Shown here one piece after another: positions 9,085 to 17,761 of a stretch of DNA of 64,000 nt. The stretch is taken from assembly GCA_039105265.1 (NCBI GenBank), contig JAPFFF010000010.1, positions 4,030,001 through 4,094,000 on the forward strand, written 5' to 3'. The stretch is from Tritrichomonas musculus. Taxonomy: Eukaryota > Parabasalia > Tritrichomonadida > Tritrichomonadidae. The translations under genes were made by a program, and so were the position numbers. The notes beneath the pieces are model-generated. The model saw only the letters and a list, made by a program, of their open reading frames with translations, did no database searches and had not been told where the DNA came from. Numbering within the stretch: the first letter of the stretch is position 1; the number at the start of each line of letters is the position of its first letter.

Positions 9085-11175
9085 AGAGCTAAAAAAATAT
9101 TTAAAGCCAAGTTCAAAATCATTATCAGGCCAGTAGAAATATCCAAGATATTGACTCGGACTGTCCAAGGCATCTTTGTTTCGATCTGTTCGAATAAACT
9201 CGGTCATCGCTGTCTCAAAAAATTTCTCTAATTCAAAATTATTATCTGTCTTTAAAACAAATTCATCTTTTTTGAGTATTTTTTCTGCAAGTGTTAATTT
9301 GGTATCTAAATTTCCTGATTCGCTTTCTATAAAAAACCGCCAATCATCAGGCGCATTGTCAACATAATTGACGTAATAATTTTTTCCGTCAATATCGACA
9401 TCGGTATATATTTCGCTATTCTCAGGGACGCCTTCATCATAATCAAATATAAAATCAAAATTGTGGATAACACCATCTTCTTCGCAGATTGTCCCAACAA
9501 GATGAGTTCCCCGAGTCATTTTTATTTTGACTTCCCACCTTCCTCCACTATCGAAGATATTTTCAAAAGGCACATTGACAGCATCTTTATATATTAAATC
9601 TTTTTTTTCTCGATATTTATTGTCAGATTCTGTTTTTGTATAATAATCTGCCTTCAAAGCAAATTCATCTTGTATGAGCAATTTTTCTGCTTTTTGTAAT
9701 TCGGTATGGAAAGTTTCCTTGTCATTGAATATAAAAAACCGCCAATCATCTGCTAAGATTTTCGTATAAGCAGCATAATAATTTTGTCCGTCTATTTCGA
9801 CACCCCATTCAATGTCATCTTCTGTTTCGTAATTTGGGGTAAAAGGCCAAATTATATTAAAATTCTTAACAAAACCATCATTTCCTCTCATCGTCCCAAC
9901 AAGCCTCGTGAAACGACCCATTTTGATTTTTACCTCGATATTATCATTGGCACTTCTCCTATGTTCAAAAGGAACAGCTTCTGTCTCTTCATATATCAAA
10001 TCATTTTTTTCTCGATATTTTTTGTCAGATTCTGTTTTTGTATAATGGTCTGCTTTCATAGCAAATTCATCTTTTTTGACTATTTTTTCTGCTTTTCGCA
10101 AATAGGTATTGAAATTTTCTTCGTCTTTGTATATATAAAAACGCCAATCATCTTCTGCGACTTTCGTATAATTTGCTCGATAGTCTATATTGTTTATCTC
10201 GACATCCCACTCAAAATCAGTATCAGTTTGATGATTGACGTAAAAATCAAACAAAGTCTCAAATTTTTTGACAACTCCATCTTGCCCGGAGATTTCTCCA
10301 ACAAGCCTTGTCGGACAAACCATTTTGATTTTTACATCGTATGAATTATCGCTATATCTCCTATGTTCAAAAGGAACAGCTTCTGTCTCTTCATATATCA
10401 AATCATTTTTTTCTCGATATTTATTGTCAATCTCTTCTTTACTATAAGCGAATTCTCCTATTTCTTCGGGATGAGCAAAATTATTCTCAACATAATCAAT
10501 AATTTTTTCTTCTGTTTTTGCATATTTTGTATCTGCCTCTTCTTTTGTATATAAATCTGCCTTTAAAGGTATATCATCTTTTTTGAGTATTTTTTCTGCT
10601 TTGTGTAATTCGGTATCAAAATTTTCTAAGTCATTGGATATAAAAAACCGCCAATCATCATCTGCGACTTTCGTATAATCAGCATAATAATGTTTTCCAT
10701 CTATTTCGACATCCCATTCAATATCAGAACCAGTTTGATGATTGACGTCAAAATCAAACAAAATCTCAAAATTGTGGACAATTCCATCTTGCCCACAGAT
10801 CGTCCCAACAAGCCTCGTTAAACGAGTCATTAAGATTTTGACTTCGAAGATATCATTTTCATCTCTCCTATGAGCAAAAGGAATATCTTCTGTTTCTTCA
10901 TATATTAAATCATTTTTTTCTCGATATTTTTTGTCAGATTCTGTTTTTGTATAATGGTCTACTGTCTTGGCAAATTCTGCTAAATCAGTATTTGTGATAT
11001 AATCGTCAGGAAATTCAGTTTGTAAAAAGAATCTGGAGTCCGCTTCACTTTTTGAATATGAATAATTTTTTAAAGCATATTGGTCCAGAATGTCGACTGT
11101 AGCATAATCATCTGGGATATCACTTTTTAATGCATATTTTCCTTCAGCTATTGTTTTTGTTTCGTATTGAGTCAT
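9007..11175 (-). CDS. Repeat-built fibre/tail-like protein, element A (incomplete)
   Basis: About 720 residues, incomplete at its N-terminal side. The first 85 residues hold short fibre-type repeats (YALKSDIP, YTKTESDKKY, SKSEADSRF), like the heptad-spaced YTK-x-E-x-D repeats of phage tail fibres. Four long modules of about 130-175 residues follow, each starting YREK-x-DLIYE and containing RLVGT, a D-F-x-V-N-H-Q/E-like beta segment, DWRFFI, and a KAEKIL helix leading to the next ALKAD/YTK linker. The modules are clearly tandem duplications. Such proteins form trimeric shafts with receptor-binding ability. It converges on the capsid gene. Similar linkers occur in element B. Confidence 0.7.
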   Translation of the reverse strand: MTQYETKTIAEGKYALKSDIPDDYATVDILDQYALKNYSYSKSEADSRFFLQTEFPDDYITNTDLAEFAKTVDHYTKTESDKKYREKNDLIYEETEDIPFAHRRDENDIFEVKILMTRLTRLVGTICGQDGIVHNFEILFDFDVNHQTGSDIEWDVEIDGKHYYADYTKVADDDWRFFISNDLENFDTELHKAEKILKKDDIPLKADLYTKEEADTKYAKTEEKIIDYVENNFAHPEEIGEFAYSKEEIDNKYREKNDLIYEETEAVPFEHRRYSDNSYDVKIKMVCPTRLVGEISGQDGVVKKFETLFDFYVNHQTDTDFEWDVEINNIDYRANYTKVAEDDWRFYIYKDEENFNTYLRKAEKIVKKDEFAMKADHYTKTESDKKYREKNDLIYEETEAVPFEHRRSANDNIEVKIKMGRFTRLVGTMRGNDGFVKNFNIIWPFTPNYETEDDIEWGVEIDGQNYYAAYTKILADDWRFFIFNDKETFHTELQKAEKLLIQDEFALKADYYTKTESDNKYREKKDLIYKDAVNVPFENIFDSGGRWEVKIKMTRGTHLVGTICEEDGVIHNFDFIFDYDEGVPENSEIYTDVDIDGKNYYVNYVDNAPDDWRFFIESESGNLDTKLTLAEKILKKDEFVLKTDNNFELEKFFETAMTEFIRTDRNKDALDSPSQYLGYFYWPDNDFELGFKYFFSSLLISSRNSSCIISDSILNGPSPVCI

Positions 11176-11358
11176 ATCAGGAAAAGATGTTTTTAAAGCA
11201 TATTTTGTGTCTGCTTCGCTTTTTATTCAACATCATCTAACTTAAACATTTTCGGAATACCTACTGAATCGATAGTTTATTTCCATAATTTATCATATGA
11301 TATTCGCTTCCTTGCTTCATTTGGAATATCAAATTCTACTCCAAGAGGGAATTCAATA

Positions 11359-13122
11359 TTGAAATCTACAATCCAATACAAAGGCAAAAAAATTACGTTG
11401 AAAGATACTGTTCCAATCTTATCATGCAAACTTAAAGATATTCCGAAAATGTTTAAGTTAGATGATGTTATGAAAGAAATCTTTCCATATAAATATTATA
11501 CATTAGATCGTCTAGAAAAAGGAATTGGGAAAATATCAGAAGCCGGATTAAAAGAAGACCAAACTTGGACTGATCATGACAAATATTTGTTTAATCTAAA
11601 TATTGATTCGATTCCTGGATGTCGAAAATCGACTGACGAATTTGATATGTGGAAATATGCAATTTTTTATTGTAATCAAGATGTTAATATCCTTCGACTC
11701 GGCTTCAATAAATTTTGTGAAGGATTCAAAAAAGATTTTAATATTAATCCATTTAATTTTGTTTCTATTTCCTCTTTAGCAAATGAAGTTTTTAATCAAA
11801 AAGTCTTTTATAATCATAATCTCTTTGAAGTTGGAGGAGTTGTTCGAAAATTCTTGTCTGGAGCAATATATGGTGGAAGATGCATGACGGCCTGGAATAA
11901 AAAATGGCATATCAAAAATGAACTCTTTGATTTTGATGCAAAAAGCCTTTATCCATCTGCTATGGCAAGATTATATACTGTTGAAGGGATTCCAAGAATA
12001 CTCAAACCAAACGAAAAAAATATGGAGTTTTTATCCAATTGTAGTGCTTATGTTGTCGAAATAATTATTTCAAAAGTTCATAAACATTATCCATTTCCTT
12101 TGATAGTTCAAAAGACAAAAAATGGAAATCTCAATGATGACCATATCTCTCAACCTCTTCGTATGACTGTTGATAATATTACTCTTGAAGATTTAATAAA
12201 TTTCCAAAAAATCGATTTCGATATTGTCAAAGGATATTATTGGAAAGGACAAAAAGATTTCTCAATCCAAAAAGAAATTCGAAAAATTTTCGACAAAAGA
12301 TTAGAATATCAAAAAGAGAAAAATCCTTTGGAGCAAATTTATAAACTCATTATGAATTCTTGTTATGGAAAGACGATAGAGAGACCTCATGAAAAGGACT
12401 TAAAATATTTCCAAGATGATCAAACACTCGAAAGATTTTGGATGAAAAACTACAATAAAATTGTTGAAGATATCGAATTATCACATTCTCCATTCTCAAA
12501 AGCTATTCATCAAATAAAGACCCTGAAGCCTATCGATAAACATTTTAATTTTTCTTTGATGGGCATACAAGTCTTGTCTATGTCAAAAAGAATCATGAAC
12601 GAAGTCATGTGTTTAGCATATGATTGTGGCTGTCGAATTTATTATCAAGATACTGACTCATTCATGATAGAAAAAGATGATTTGCCATGTCTAGAAAATC
12701 AATTCGAGAAAAAATATCATCGAAAGTTAATAGGAAGTCAGTTAGGACAATTCCATTGTGATTTCAAACCAATTTCTGGTCATGATGAAGACCCTTGGGC
12801 TATTGAATCATATTTCTTGATGAAGAAAATGTATGTCATGAAAATCACTGACTCAACAGGAGAAATCGACTATGTTATCCGAGGAAAAGGACTTACTTTA
12901 AATTCAATATTAGCTCTTGCCGAAGAGAAATTTGGAGGAGATGTTTTGAAAGTTTATGAAGCAATCTATAATGGATCTCAAGAAACTTTTGACCTAACGA
13001 AAGGACAACCAAGATTCTCGCTCAATAAAAACATGACCGTCTCTACTCTTGACGTATTCAAAAGACGAATTTCGACAACTTATGATAAAGCAGATGCTTT
13101 AGAATATTTTGATTTTGAATAA
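11359..13122 (+). pseudogene. polB: Protein-primed family B DNA polymerase, incomplete, element A
   Basis: About 587 residues of the C-terminal part. Exonuclease III region (FYCNQDVNILRLGF), then polymerase motif A (FDFDAKSLYPSAM, about residue 192), motif B (LIMNSCYGKTIERP, about 331) and motif C (YYQDTDSFMIEK, about 430). These are the hallmarks of pPolB, which starts replication from a protein primer. It is closely related to the B1 polymerase at 34630 and more distantly to that of C at 51364. The N-terminal part present in those two is not present here, so the gene is broken (about one rearrangement, shared with the fibre gene behind it). Confidence 0.85.
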
Positions 13123-13128
13123 ATAGTG

Positions 13129-13521
13129 ATGAGTAAAAAAATTATTCCAAAACAAGAAGTATTTAGTACTTTAAAGTTTGATGTTCATTTTAATAAAAAA
13201 ATTCCTGAGGGTAAAGATTTACCAAAATGTGAGGGGACCCATTTTTGTGTCATAACAGAAGATAATACATCTTATTTTTATCCATTTTTATTATATGATT
13301 TAATGTATACAGACTCTTTAATCGATGATATAAAAGAAATGATAAAATATGCAAAAAAACATAAATTGATTCTGACAGGAGAAATCTTAGGAGTTCGCAT
13401 ACCTTTAAAAGATGGCGAGCCTATTGCTGTGAATGAAAAAAAGATCAAAACAAAAATAACAATATCAAAAAATGAATTAAAAATGACAGATTATGATTTT
13501 CAAATTGGAAGTTCAAAATAA
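13129..13521 (+). CDS. Small protein of the 'FxxHF...TGE' paralogous family
   Basis: 130 residues, starting 6 bases after the polymerase stop. An N-terminal strand LKFDVHFNKKIP and a central ILTGEILGVRIPLKDG segment match a layout shared with the minus-strand genes at 14559, 17323, 17740 and 18814 and with the N-terminus of the element C protease (39863). Between them lie about 60 residues of mixed helix with a conserved basic helix before the TG(E) strand. Function unknown; see the finding on this family. Confidence 0.6.
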   Translation: MSKKIIPKQEVFSTLKFDVHFNKKIPEGKDLPKCEGTHFCVITEDNTSYFYPFLLYDLMYTDSLIDDIKEMIKYAKKHKLILTGEILGVRIPLKDGEPIAVNEKKIKTKITISKNELKMTDYDFQIGSSK

Positions 13522-13531
13522 AAAAAATTGT

Positions 13532-13783
13532 TTAGTAATCTAGTAATTGAAGTCTTATCGAAATTAAAGCATCTTGAAGCTTTGTTCTTTTTTCACAATA
13601 TCTTTCTCTTTTTTTCATCATTTCTTTAGCTGAGATATAAGGATGTTCTAGGAAAGTCCATTGTATAGAAAATTCATTACATTCAAAATCTTCCTGCCAA
13701 TCTTTCAAAGTTTCTCGGAGAGCTTCATGATATGATTTTCCTATTCTTAAGTAATAACTTGCTGTTGCTTGCCAAGATGACAT
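13532..13783 (-). CDS. Small hypothetical protein
   Basis: 83 residues from the ATG at 13783 (MSSWQATASYYL). Helical, with two Trp in the middle (KDWQED, IQWTFLE) and a basic C-terminal helix. Not recognised. It is divergent from the gene at 13893 with about 110 bases between, which hold a GTGGCTTGTCAAG box also found at 5391 and, in variant form, at 4600. Confidence 0.45.
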   Translation of the reverse strand: MSSWQATASYYLRIGKSYHEALRETLKDWQEDFECNEFSIQWTFLEHPYISAKEMMKKRERYCEKRTKLQDALISIRLQLLDY

Positions 13784-13892
13784 ATTCCTCAAAAAAAGAA
13801 AGTGATATAAATAAATATCTCAAACAAAAAATACGTGGCTTGTCAAGTCGATTCTGAGACAATGATAAGATAAATAACATCACTTTTTTAAA

Positions 13893-14120
13893 ATGTGTTT
13901 TGTTCAAGAAAGACTCGCCGAAATTCGACGCAGAATTGATGACTTAGAAAATCATCTCTCATCAAATCCTAATGTAGAATTCATTCATGTCGAAGATAAG
14001 AATCAAAAGAAAAATTTGGAAATTTTTAACGGAGCATTTACTCAGCAAGATTTTTTGGTTCTTGCATTATACACACTGACAATCATGATTTTAACAAAAT
14101 TCATAATTCGATCTAAGTAA
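13893..14120 (+). CDS. Tail-anchored small membrane protein
   Basis: 75 residues. Residues 5-25 are a short coiled coil (ERLAEIRRRIDDLENHL), and residues 52-70 a single hydrophobic segment (FLVLALYTLTIMILTKFII) at the very C-terminus, followed by RSK. This is a tail-anchored topology. A role in membrane association of the element's particle or in host membranes is inference. The start follows ATCACTTTTTTAAA, an initiator-like box; the stop runs into TAAATAAAC. Confidence 0.55.
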   Translation: MCFVQERLAEIRRRIDDLENHLSSNPNVEFIHVEDKNQKKNLEIFNGAFTQQDFLVLALYTLTIMILTKFIIRSK

Positions 14121-14157
14121 ATAAACTAAAAATTTTTTCTCAAATATTTTTTTTTCT

Positions 14158-14559
14158 TTATGGACTCAAAACTACATAATTATGAGGATGATTCACTTTT
14201 CTTGAGCCGTTTAATGGATAAACTCTAACGATTCTAAAATATCCTCTCACTGCTCTAACCGAACAATATTTTGGTAAATATTTATACAAAGCCATTTTTC
14301 CATTTGAGCCTTTGATAACGACAAGAAATTGTCCAGTAAGTCTTACCCTATGTCCTCGTAATTTTTTCATTATTTTCACTAAATTTTTATTAACATCTCC
14401 AGATAGCCAATTAAAGGCTATATCATTCATTTCTAATTTATCAGGAGATATCCTAAAATAATCAGCTTCTGCAGCTACATCCTGTAAATCATCTAAGAGA
14501 TCCCCACGTAGATGAGGTTTAAATTTAAATTGACCTGTTTGAAACATAAATTTAGTCAT
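14158..14559 (-). CDS. Small protein of the 'FxF...TGxxxxI' family
   Basis: 133 residues from the ATG at 14559. N-terminal strand QFKFKPHL, a helical middle, then LRGHRVRLTGQFLVVIKGSNGK and a beta-rich end. This matches best the first 130 residues of the element C protease gene (GTFKFRPKL ... KFTGCVFAIKKNQDD), so this domain occurs free in A and fused to a protease in C. Function unknown; a capsid cement, protease-targeting or DNA-binding domain are all possible. Confidence 0.6.
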   Translation of the reverse strand: MTKFMFQTGQFKFKPHLRGDLLDDLQDVAAEADYFRISPDKLEMNDIAFNWLSGDVNKNLVKIMKKLRGHRVRLTGQFLVVIKGSNGKMALYKYLPKYCSVRAVRGYFRIVRVYPLNGSRKVNHPHNYVVLSP

Positions 14560-14631
14560 TGATATTTTTTTAAGCAAAATAAAGAAAATAGAGGTAGATA
14601 AAATATTGAAATTTTTTTTTATTTAGGAAGG

Positions 14632-15063
14632 TTATGAATCACCAAAAATAGGGAGATAATAAGTTTGCAAAATCTGAGAGTATTTCAAATAATCATAAGA
14701 ATGTAATTTGCTAATAATTTTTCCCAAAGGCCATTGATATGTCCTGTCAATTTTTTGTCTTTGTTCCTTGCATTTTTTCATTGCTTTTTCGACATCTTCT
14801 CGAAGTTTGGTCAGTTCTTGATTTTTATGCTGAAGTTCATATAAAGCTTTTTGTTCATCATCATGAAAAGGCTCAACATTTTTGGCTGATAGATCAAGAA
14901 TCTCTTGTTTCTTTGCTGGAATCAAACTTGATATTTCCCAACATTCCTGACTCAAATTTCGAAATTCTTGATATTCATTCAAGATGTCATCACATATTTT
15001 TTTGAGTTCCTTGATGAATGAAATCTTCTCTATTGTTGAAGCTGGGGTATAGGAAGAATCCAT
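14632..15063 (-). CDS. Coiled-coil protein, unknown
   Basis: 143 residues. Almost all of residues 12-110 is helical with heptads of Leu/Ile and many Lys, Glu; the C-terminus (YDYLKYSQILQTYYLPIFGD) is Tyr-rich. Not recognised. It is divergent from the surface-protein gene at 15248, sharing the duplicated 73-bp region. Confidence 0.5.
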   Translation of the reverse strand: MDSSYTPASTIEKISFIKELKKICDDILNEYQEFRNLSQECWEISSLIPAKKQEILDLSAKNVEPFHDDEQKALYELQHKNQELTKLREDVEKAMKKCKEQRQKIDRTYQWPLGKIISKLHSYDYLKYSQILQTYYLPIFGDS

Positions 15064-15095
15064 TCCAAAATAAAAAGTGAAATGTTCTTAGATAT

Positions 15096-15242
15096 CAATA
15101 AAGAGATTTCGCCTTGACGAATCACAAAAAAAGATAAAACGTAAAATCGTCCAGAACACATCACTTTTCAATAAAGAAATTTCACCTTGACGAATCACAA
15201 AAAAAAGATAAAACGTAAAATCGTCCAGAACACATCACTTTT
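15096..15242 (+). repeat. 73-bp tandem duplication in promoter region
   Basis: Two almost identical copies (period 73) of a block beginning CAATAAAGA and ending AGAACACATCACTTTTCA. Each copy ends in a TCACTTTT initiator-like box; the second lies directly before the ATG of the surface-protein gene. The duplication may give two transcription starts or stronger expression. A few differences mark the copies. Confidence 0.85.
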
Positions 15243-15247
15243 CAAAA

Positions 15248-16543
15248 ATGTTGATTTTCATAATCCTTCAAATCGATAAGTTTGGTCCTCCAGAGCATTG
15301 GCCAAAAAATGCTCCGCCCGAAACAAAATTTATTCCATATACTGAATTTTACGCTTTTGATATATTGTGGAATGATTACGGTTTTCAAAACACAAATTAT
15401 GTAAATTCAGCATGGATTATTCCTGTCGATCCAAATGTTAATCAAAATGGTCATAGTGTATTTGTCGGAAAAATTTCTGCATCAAAAATTTGGTTCCTTG
15501 GAGTATCAAATTATGAAGACTATGGGGAAGGAGATCTCTCTTTTGAATCCGATATTCCTGGTCACTCTCGCTCTATTTCGTTTCATGAAAGAGGTCCAGA
15601 TCCTGCATCTCCTTTTTGGGTTTCTCACCTTTTATATTATCCTGGAGAATATCAAATATGGATCAGGACAAGAAATAAAAAGCCTTTATCTATTGTCGGA
15701 ATTTATTATATTCCTTATGTTTTACCGACAAAAACAAACACTCCCTCTTACGAATTCTCACATTCTGACAAGTTCTCACAATCTGACAAATTCTCTTCAT
15801 CAAATAAATTTTCACAATCTGACAAAAATATACAATCTGACAAATTTTCACAATCTGACAAATTCTCACATTCTGACAAGTTCTCACAATCTGACAAATT
15901 CTCTTCATCAAATAAATTCTCTCCCTCTGACAAATTCTCACAATCTGACAAATTCTCTTCATCAAATAAATTTTCACAATCTGACAAAAATATACAATCC
16001 AATAAATTTTCAGACTCTCGAATCTTTTCTTCTACCAATAACTTTTCGGAATCAACATCGTATCAAAACAATCTCAAAGACTCAAATTCATTTCCTTTAT
16101 CGAAACCTTTCTCGGAATCAACATATCGAAGTACGTCCTCCTGTAAGGAAGATATTTTTTTTCAATCTTCTTCTTCTGATTCTAATTTCTTCTCTCTTTC
16201 TTTATTGTTTTCTCAATCTTCTTTTGCAAATTTATTTGCGGAATCTACATCATCAAAATCCAATATAAAATTGATTTTATGTTTGTCGATACCGCTTGTT
16301 GTCTTTGTTATTTTGGTCATTATTATTGTGATAATATTAATGAAAAAAAGACAAAAATATCGAACCGAAAATGAAATCACAAATAGCTGTGATATTTGGA
16401 AAGATGACAAAAAAGATGATGATGACGATAATTTGGAGACTGTCATTGATAAAAATCTTCGAACAGGAAAAAATTATCATAATGAAATTGTCGGGGATGA
16501 TGACCCTTTTGAAAATTCCTTTTTTACAGATTCAACTTCCTAA
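15248..16543 (+). CDS. Type I surface protein with SDKF/FSxS stalk repeats
   Basis: 431 residues. A short hydrophobic N-terminus, a beta-rich ectodomain of about 150 residues with many Trp, Tyr and Pro, then a stalk made of six-residue units of the type KFSQSD/KFSSSN (about residues 170-260) and further Ser-rich blocks, a strong transmembrane segment (about 340-366, with a run of Val/Ile), a basic stop-transfer KKRQKYR and an acidic tail ending DDPFENSFF. This build is typical of trichomonad surface proteins. In a Maverick it could be a captured host adhesin or an envelope-like protein; the sequence does not decide. Promoter duplicated upstream. Confidence 0.65.
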   Translation: MLIFIILQIDKFGPPEHWPKNAPPETKFIPYTEFYAFDILWNDYGFQNTNYVNSAWIIPVDPNVNQNGHSVFVGKISASKIWFLGVSNYEDYGEGDLSFESDIPGHSRSISFHERGPDPASPFWVSHLLYYPGEYQIWIRTRNKKPLSIVGIYYIPYVLPTKTNTPSYEFSHSDKFSQSDKFSSSNKFSQSDKNIQSDKFSQSDKFSHSDKFSQSDKFSSSNKFSPSDKFSQSDKFSSSNKFSQSDKNIQSNKFSDSRIFSSTNNFSESTSYQNNLKDSNSFPLSKPFSESTYRSTSSCKEDIFFQSSSSDSNFFSLSLLFSQSSFANLFAESTSSKSNIKLILCLSIPLVVFVILVIIIVIILMKKRQKYRTENEITNSCDIWKDDKKDDDDDNLETVIDKNLRTGKNYHNEIVGDDDPFENSFFTDSTS

Positions 16544-16784
16544 AATCATTTAATAAAACTTCTAACCTCTCTAAAACTATTTGATTTAGCTGATTTATAA
16601 AATTTTCATCATTTCTTTCTCTTGAGCGAAGTTCATCAATAAATAATCTGTCAAAAAGATCTCTCGCGAGCATAATAATATTTGTCATCCAATAATGTTT
16701 TGACCAAATTGTTTGTGCAAATCGCCATTCCAATATTAAATATAATATGTCTTTACAATTTTCTATTTCTTCTATATGATTCAT
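16524..16784 (-). CDS. Small helical protein, unknown
   Basis: 86 residues, helical throughout, with aromatic residues in the first half (LEWRFAQTIWSKHYW) and leucine heptads in the second. The end overlaps by 20 bases the convergent surface-protein gene. Not recognised. Confidence 0.45.
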   Translation of the reverse strand: MNHIEEIENCKDILYLILEWRFAQTIWSKHYWMTNIIMLARDLFDRLFIDELRSRERNDENFINQLNQIVLERLEVLLNDFRKLNL

Positions 16785-16807
16785 TTTATCTTAATATTAA
16801 AAAATTT

Positions 16808-17323
16808 TTAGTCTAACAAATAATCTTTAGCTCTTAATTTATGCATTTTTTTGTTTTCTTCTGGAGTTAGTTCATAATCTTTTGCTTTTAAACTATGTGA
16901 TTTACTCTTTCGTTTCCTGAGAGGTTTGTCATCATCCTCGACAATCTTTTTCTTATGTCTTCCAATTTTGCTGCAGCGAGCATATATATCTTGACTTTTT
17001 GTTTCCTTCTTCTTACATGTTATTTTTGCAAAACTTTTTTCCGTATCTTTTGCCAAAACAGTTCCATTTTCTTTTGTGCCTTTTTTACCGATAATACATC
17101 CGCAAATAGATAATTTTTTATATTGTCTTGCCTCACGATAAATTGGTCTGAGCTCTTCGATAAATTTGTCTAGCTTCACCCACTCAAAATATTCATAGGG
17201 GTCGATAAAATCATCATTGTTAACAAACAACAAATCACTTATTGAGCTAAGATTATCTCTTTCCTCTGATGTAAGATGTCTTGAAAACCTCATTGTTGAT
17301 TGAAGCGGCATGAAATGTGTCAT
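16808..17323 (-). CDS. Paralogous family protein with basic tail
   Basis: 171 residues. N-terminal STMRFSRHLT strand and LSICGCIIGKKGTKENG segment (about residues 70-86) follow the layout of the paralogous family (see 13129, 14158, 17378, 17762). The second half is Lys/Arg-rich with nuclear-localisation-like blocks (RKRKSKSH) and would suit DNA binding. Function unknown. One of four neighbouring minus-strand genes that seem to form a transcribed cluster. Confidence 0.55.
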   Translation of the reverse strand: MTHFMPLQSTMRFSRHLTSEERDNLSSISDLLFVNNDDFIDPYEYFEWVKLDKFIEELRPIYREARQYKKLSICGCIIGKKGTKENGTVLAKDTEKSFAKITCKKKETKSQDIYARCSKIGRHKKKIVEDDDKPLRKRKSKSHSLKAKDYELTPEENKKMHKLRAKDYLLD

Positions 17324-17377
17324 TTTTGAATTTTTTTTGCGACAAAAAAATTTATTCTTTTTATTTTTGATTTTTTT

Positions 17378-17740
17378 TTAATACCTCGGATAATATTGTC
17401 TCCAGTGTATCGGAACATCATCTTCAATAACTCTTCCATTTCTAACATAAAGCCTTCTTGGTTCACTATCTCCTCCATCTCCGATAAAACCTAATAACTC
17501 ACCGCTTATTCTTGTTCTTATATCAGCATCATGCTTCATATAATCTGCAATTACATCAAGGGATTTGACTACTTTATTATAACTTATCCAATTATATTCG
17601 TCAACATAAAGTGCTGCTCCATCAGAAGTAAAAACATCATTTGGTAAATCTTGAAGTCTTTCCATATCAGTACTATTTATTGGAGGTGAGAAGTGTAAAT
17701 TACATTTGCATACGAGAATTTTTTCTCCCATTTTTTTCAT
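17378..17740 (-). CDS. Small paralogous family protein
   Basis: 120 residues. Strand CKCNLHFSPPIN near the N-terminus, helical middle with YNWISYNKVVKSL, then RISGELLGFIGDGGDSEPR, matching the TG/SG-E-hhG segment of its relatives. Ends in a Tyr/Arg-rich tail. Function unknown. Separated by about 50 bp from each neighbour on the same strand. Confidence 0.55.
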   Translation of the reverse strand: MKKMGEKILVCKCNLHFSPPINSTDMERLQDLPNDVFTSDGAALYVDEYNWISYNKVVKSLDVIADYMKHDADIRTRISGELLGFIGDGGDSEPRRLYVRNGRVIEDDVPIHWRQYYPRY

Positions 17741-17761
17741 TTTAAAAAAAAATTTAGCATT

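Noticed and set aside
9784-10554. Plus-strand frames opposite the fibre gene of A
   Set aside because: Shadows of the repeated minus-strand gene.
9007-11175. Reading the YTK/ALKSDIP fibres as a bacteriophage or prophage
   Set aside because: Capsid, ATPase, protease, integrase and polymerase are of Maverick type, there are no ribosome binding sites, and leaders and ends are of trichomonad type. Fibre repeats of this kind are shared by many viruses.
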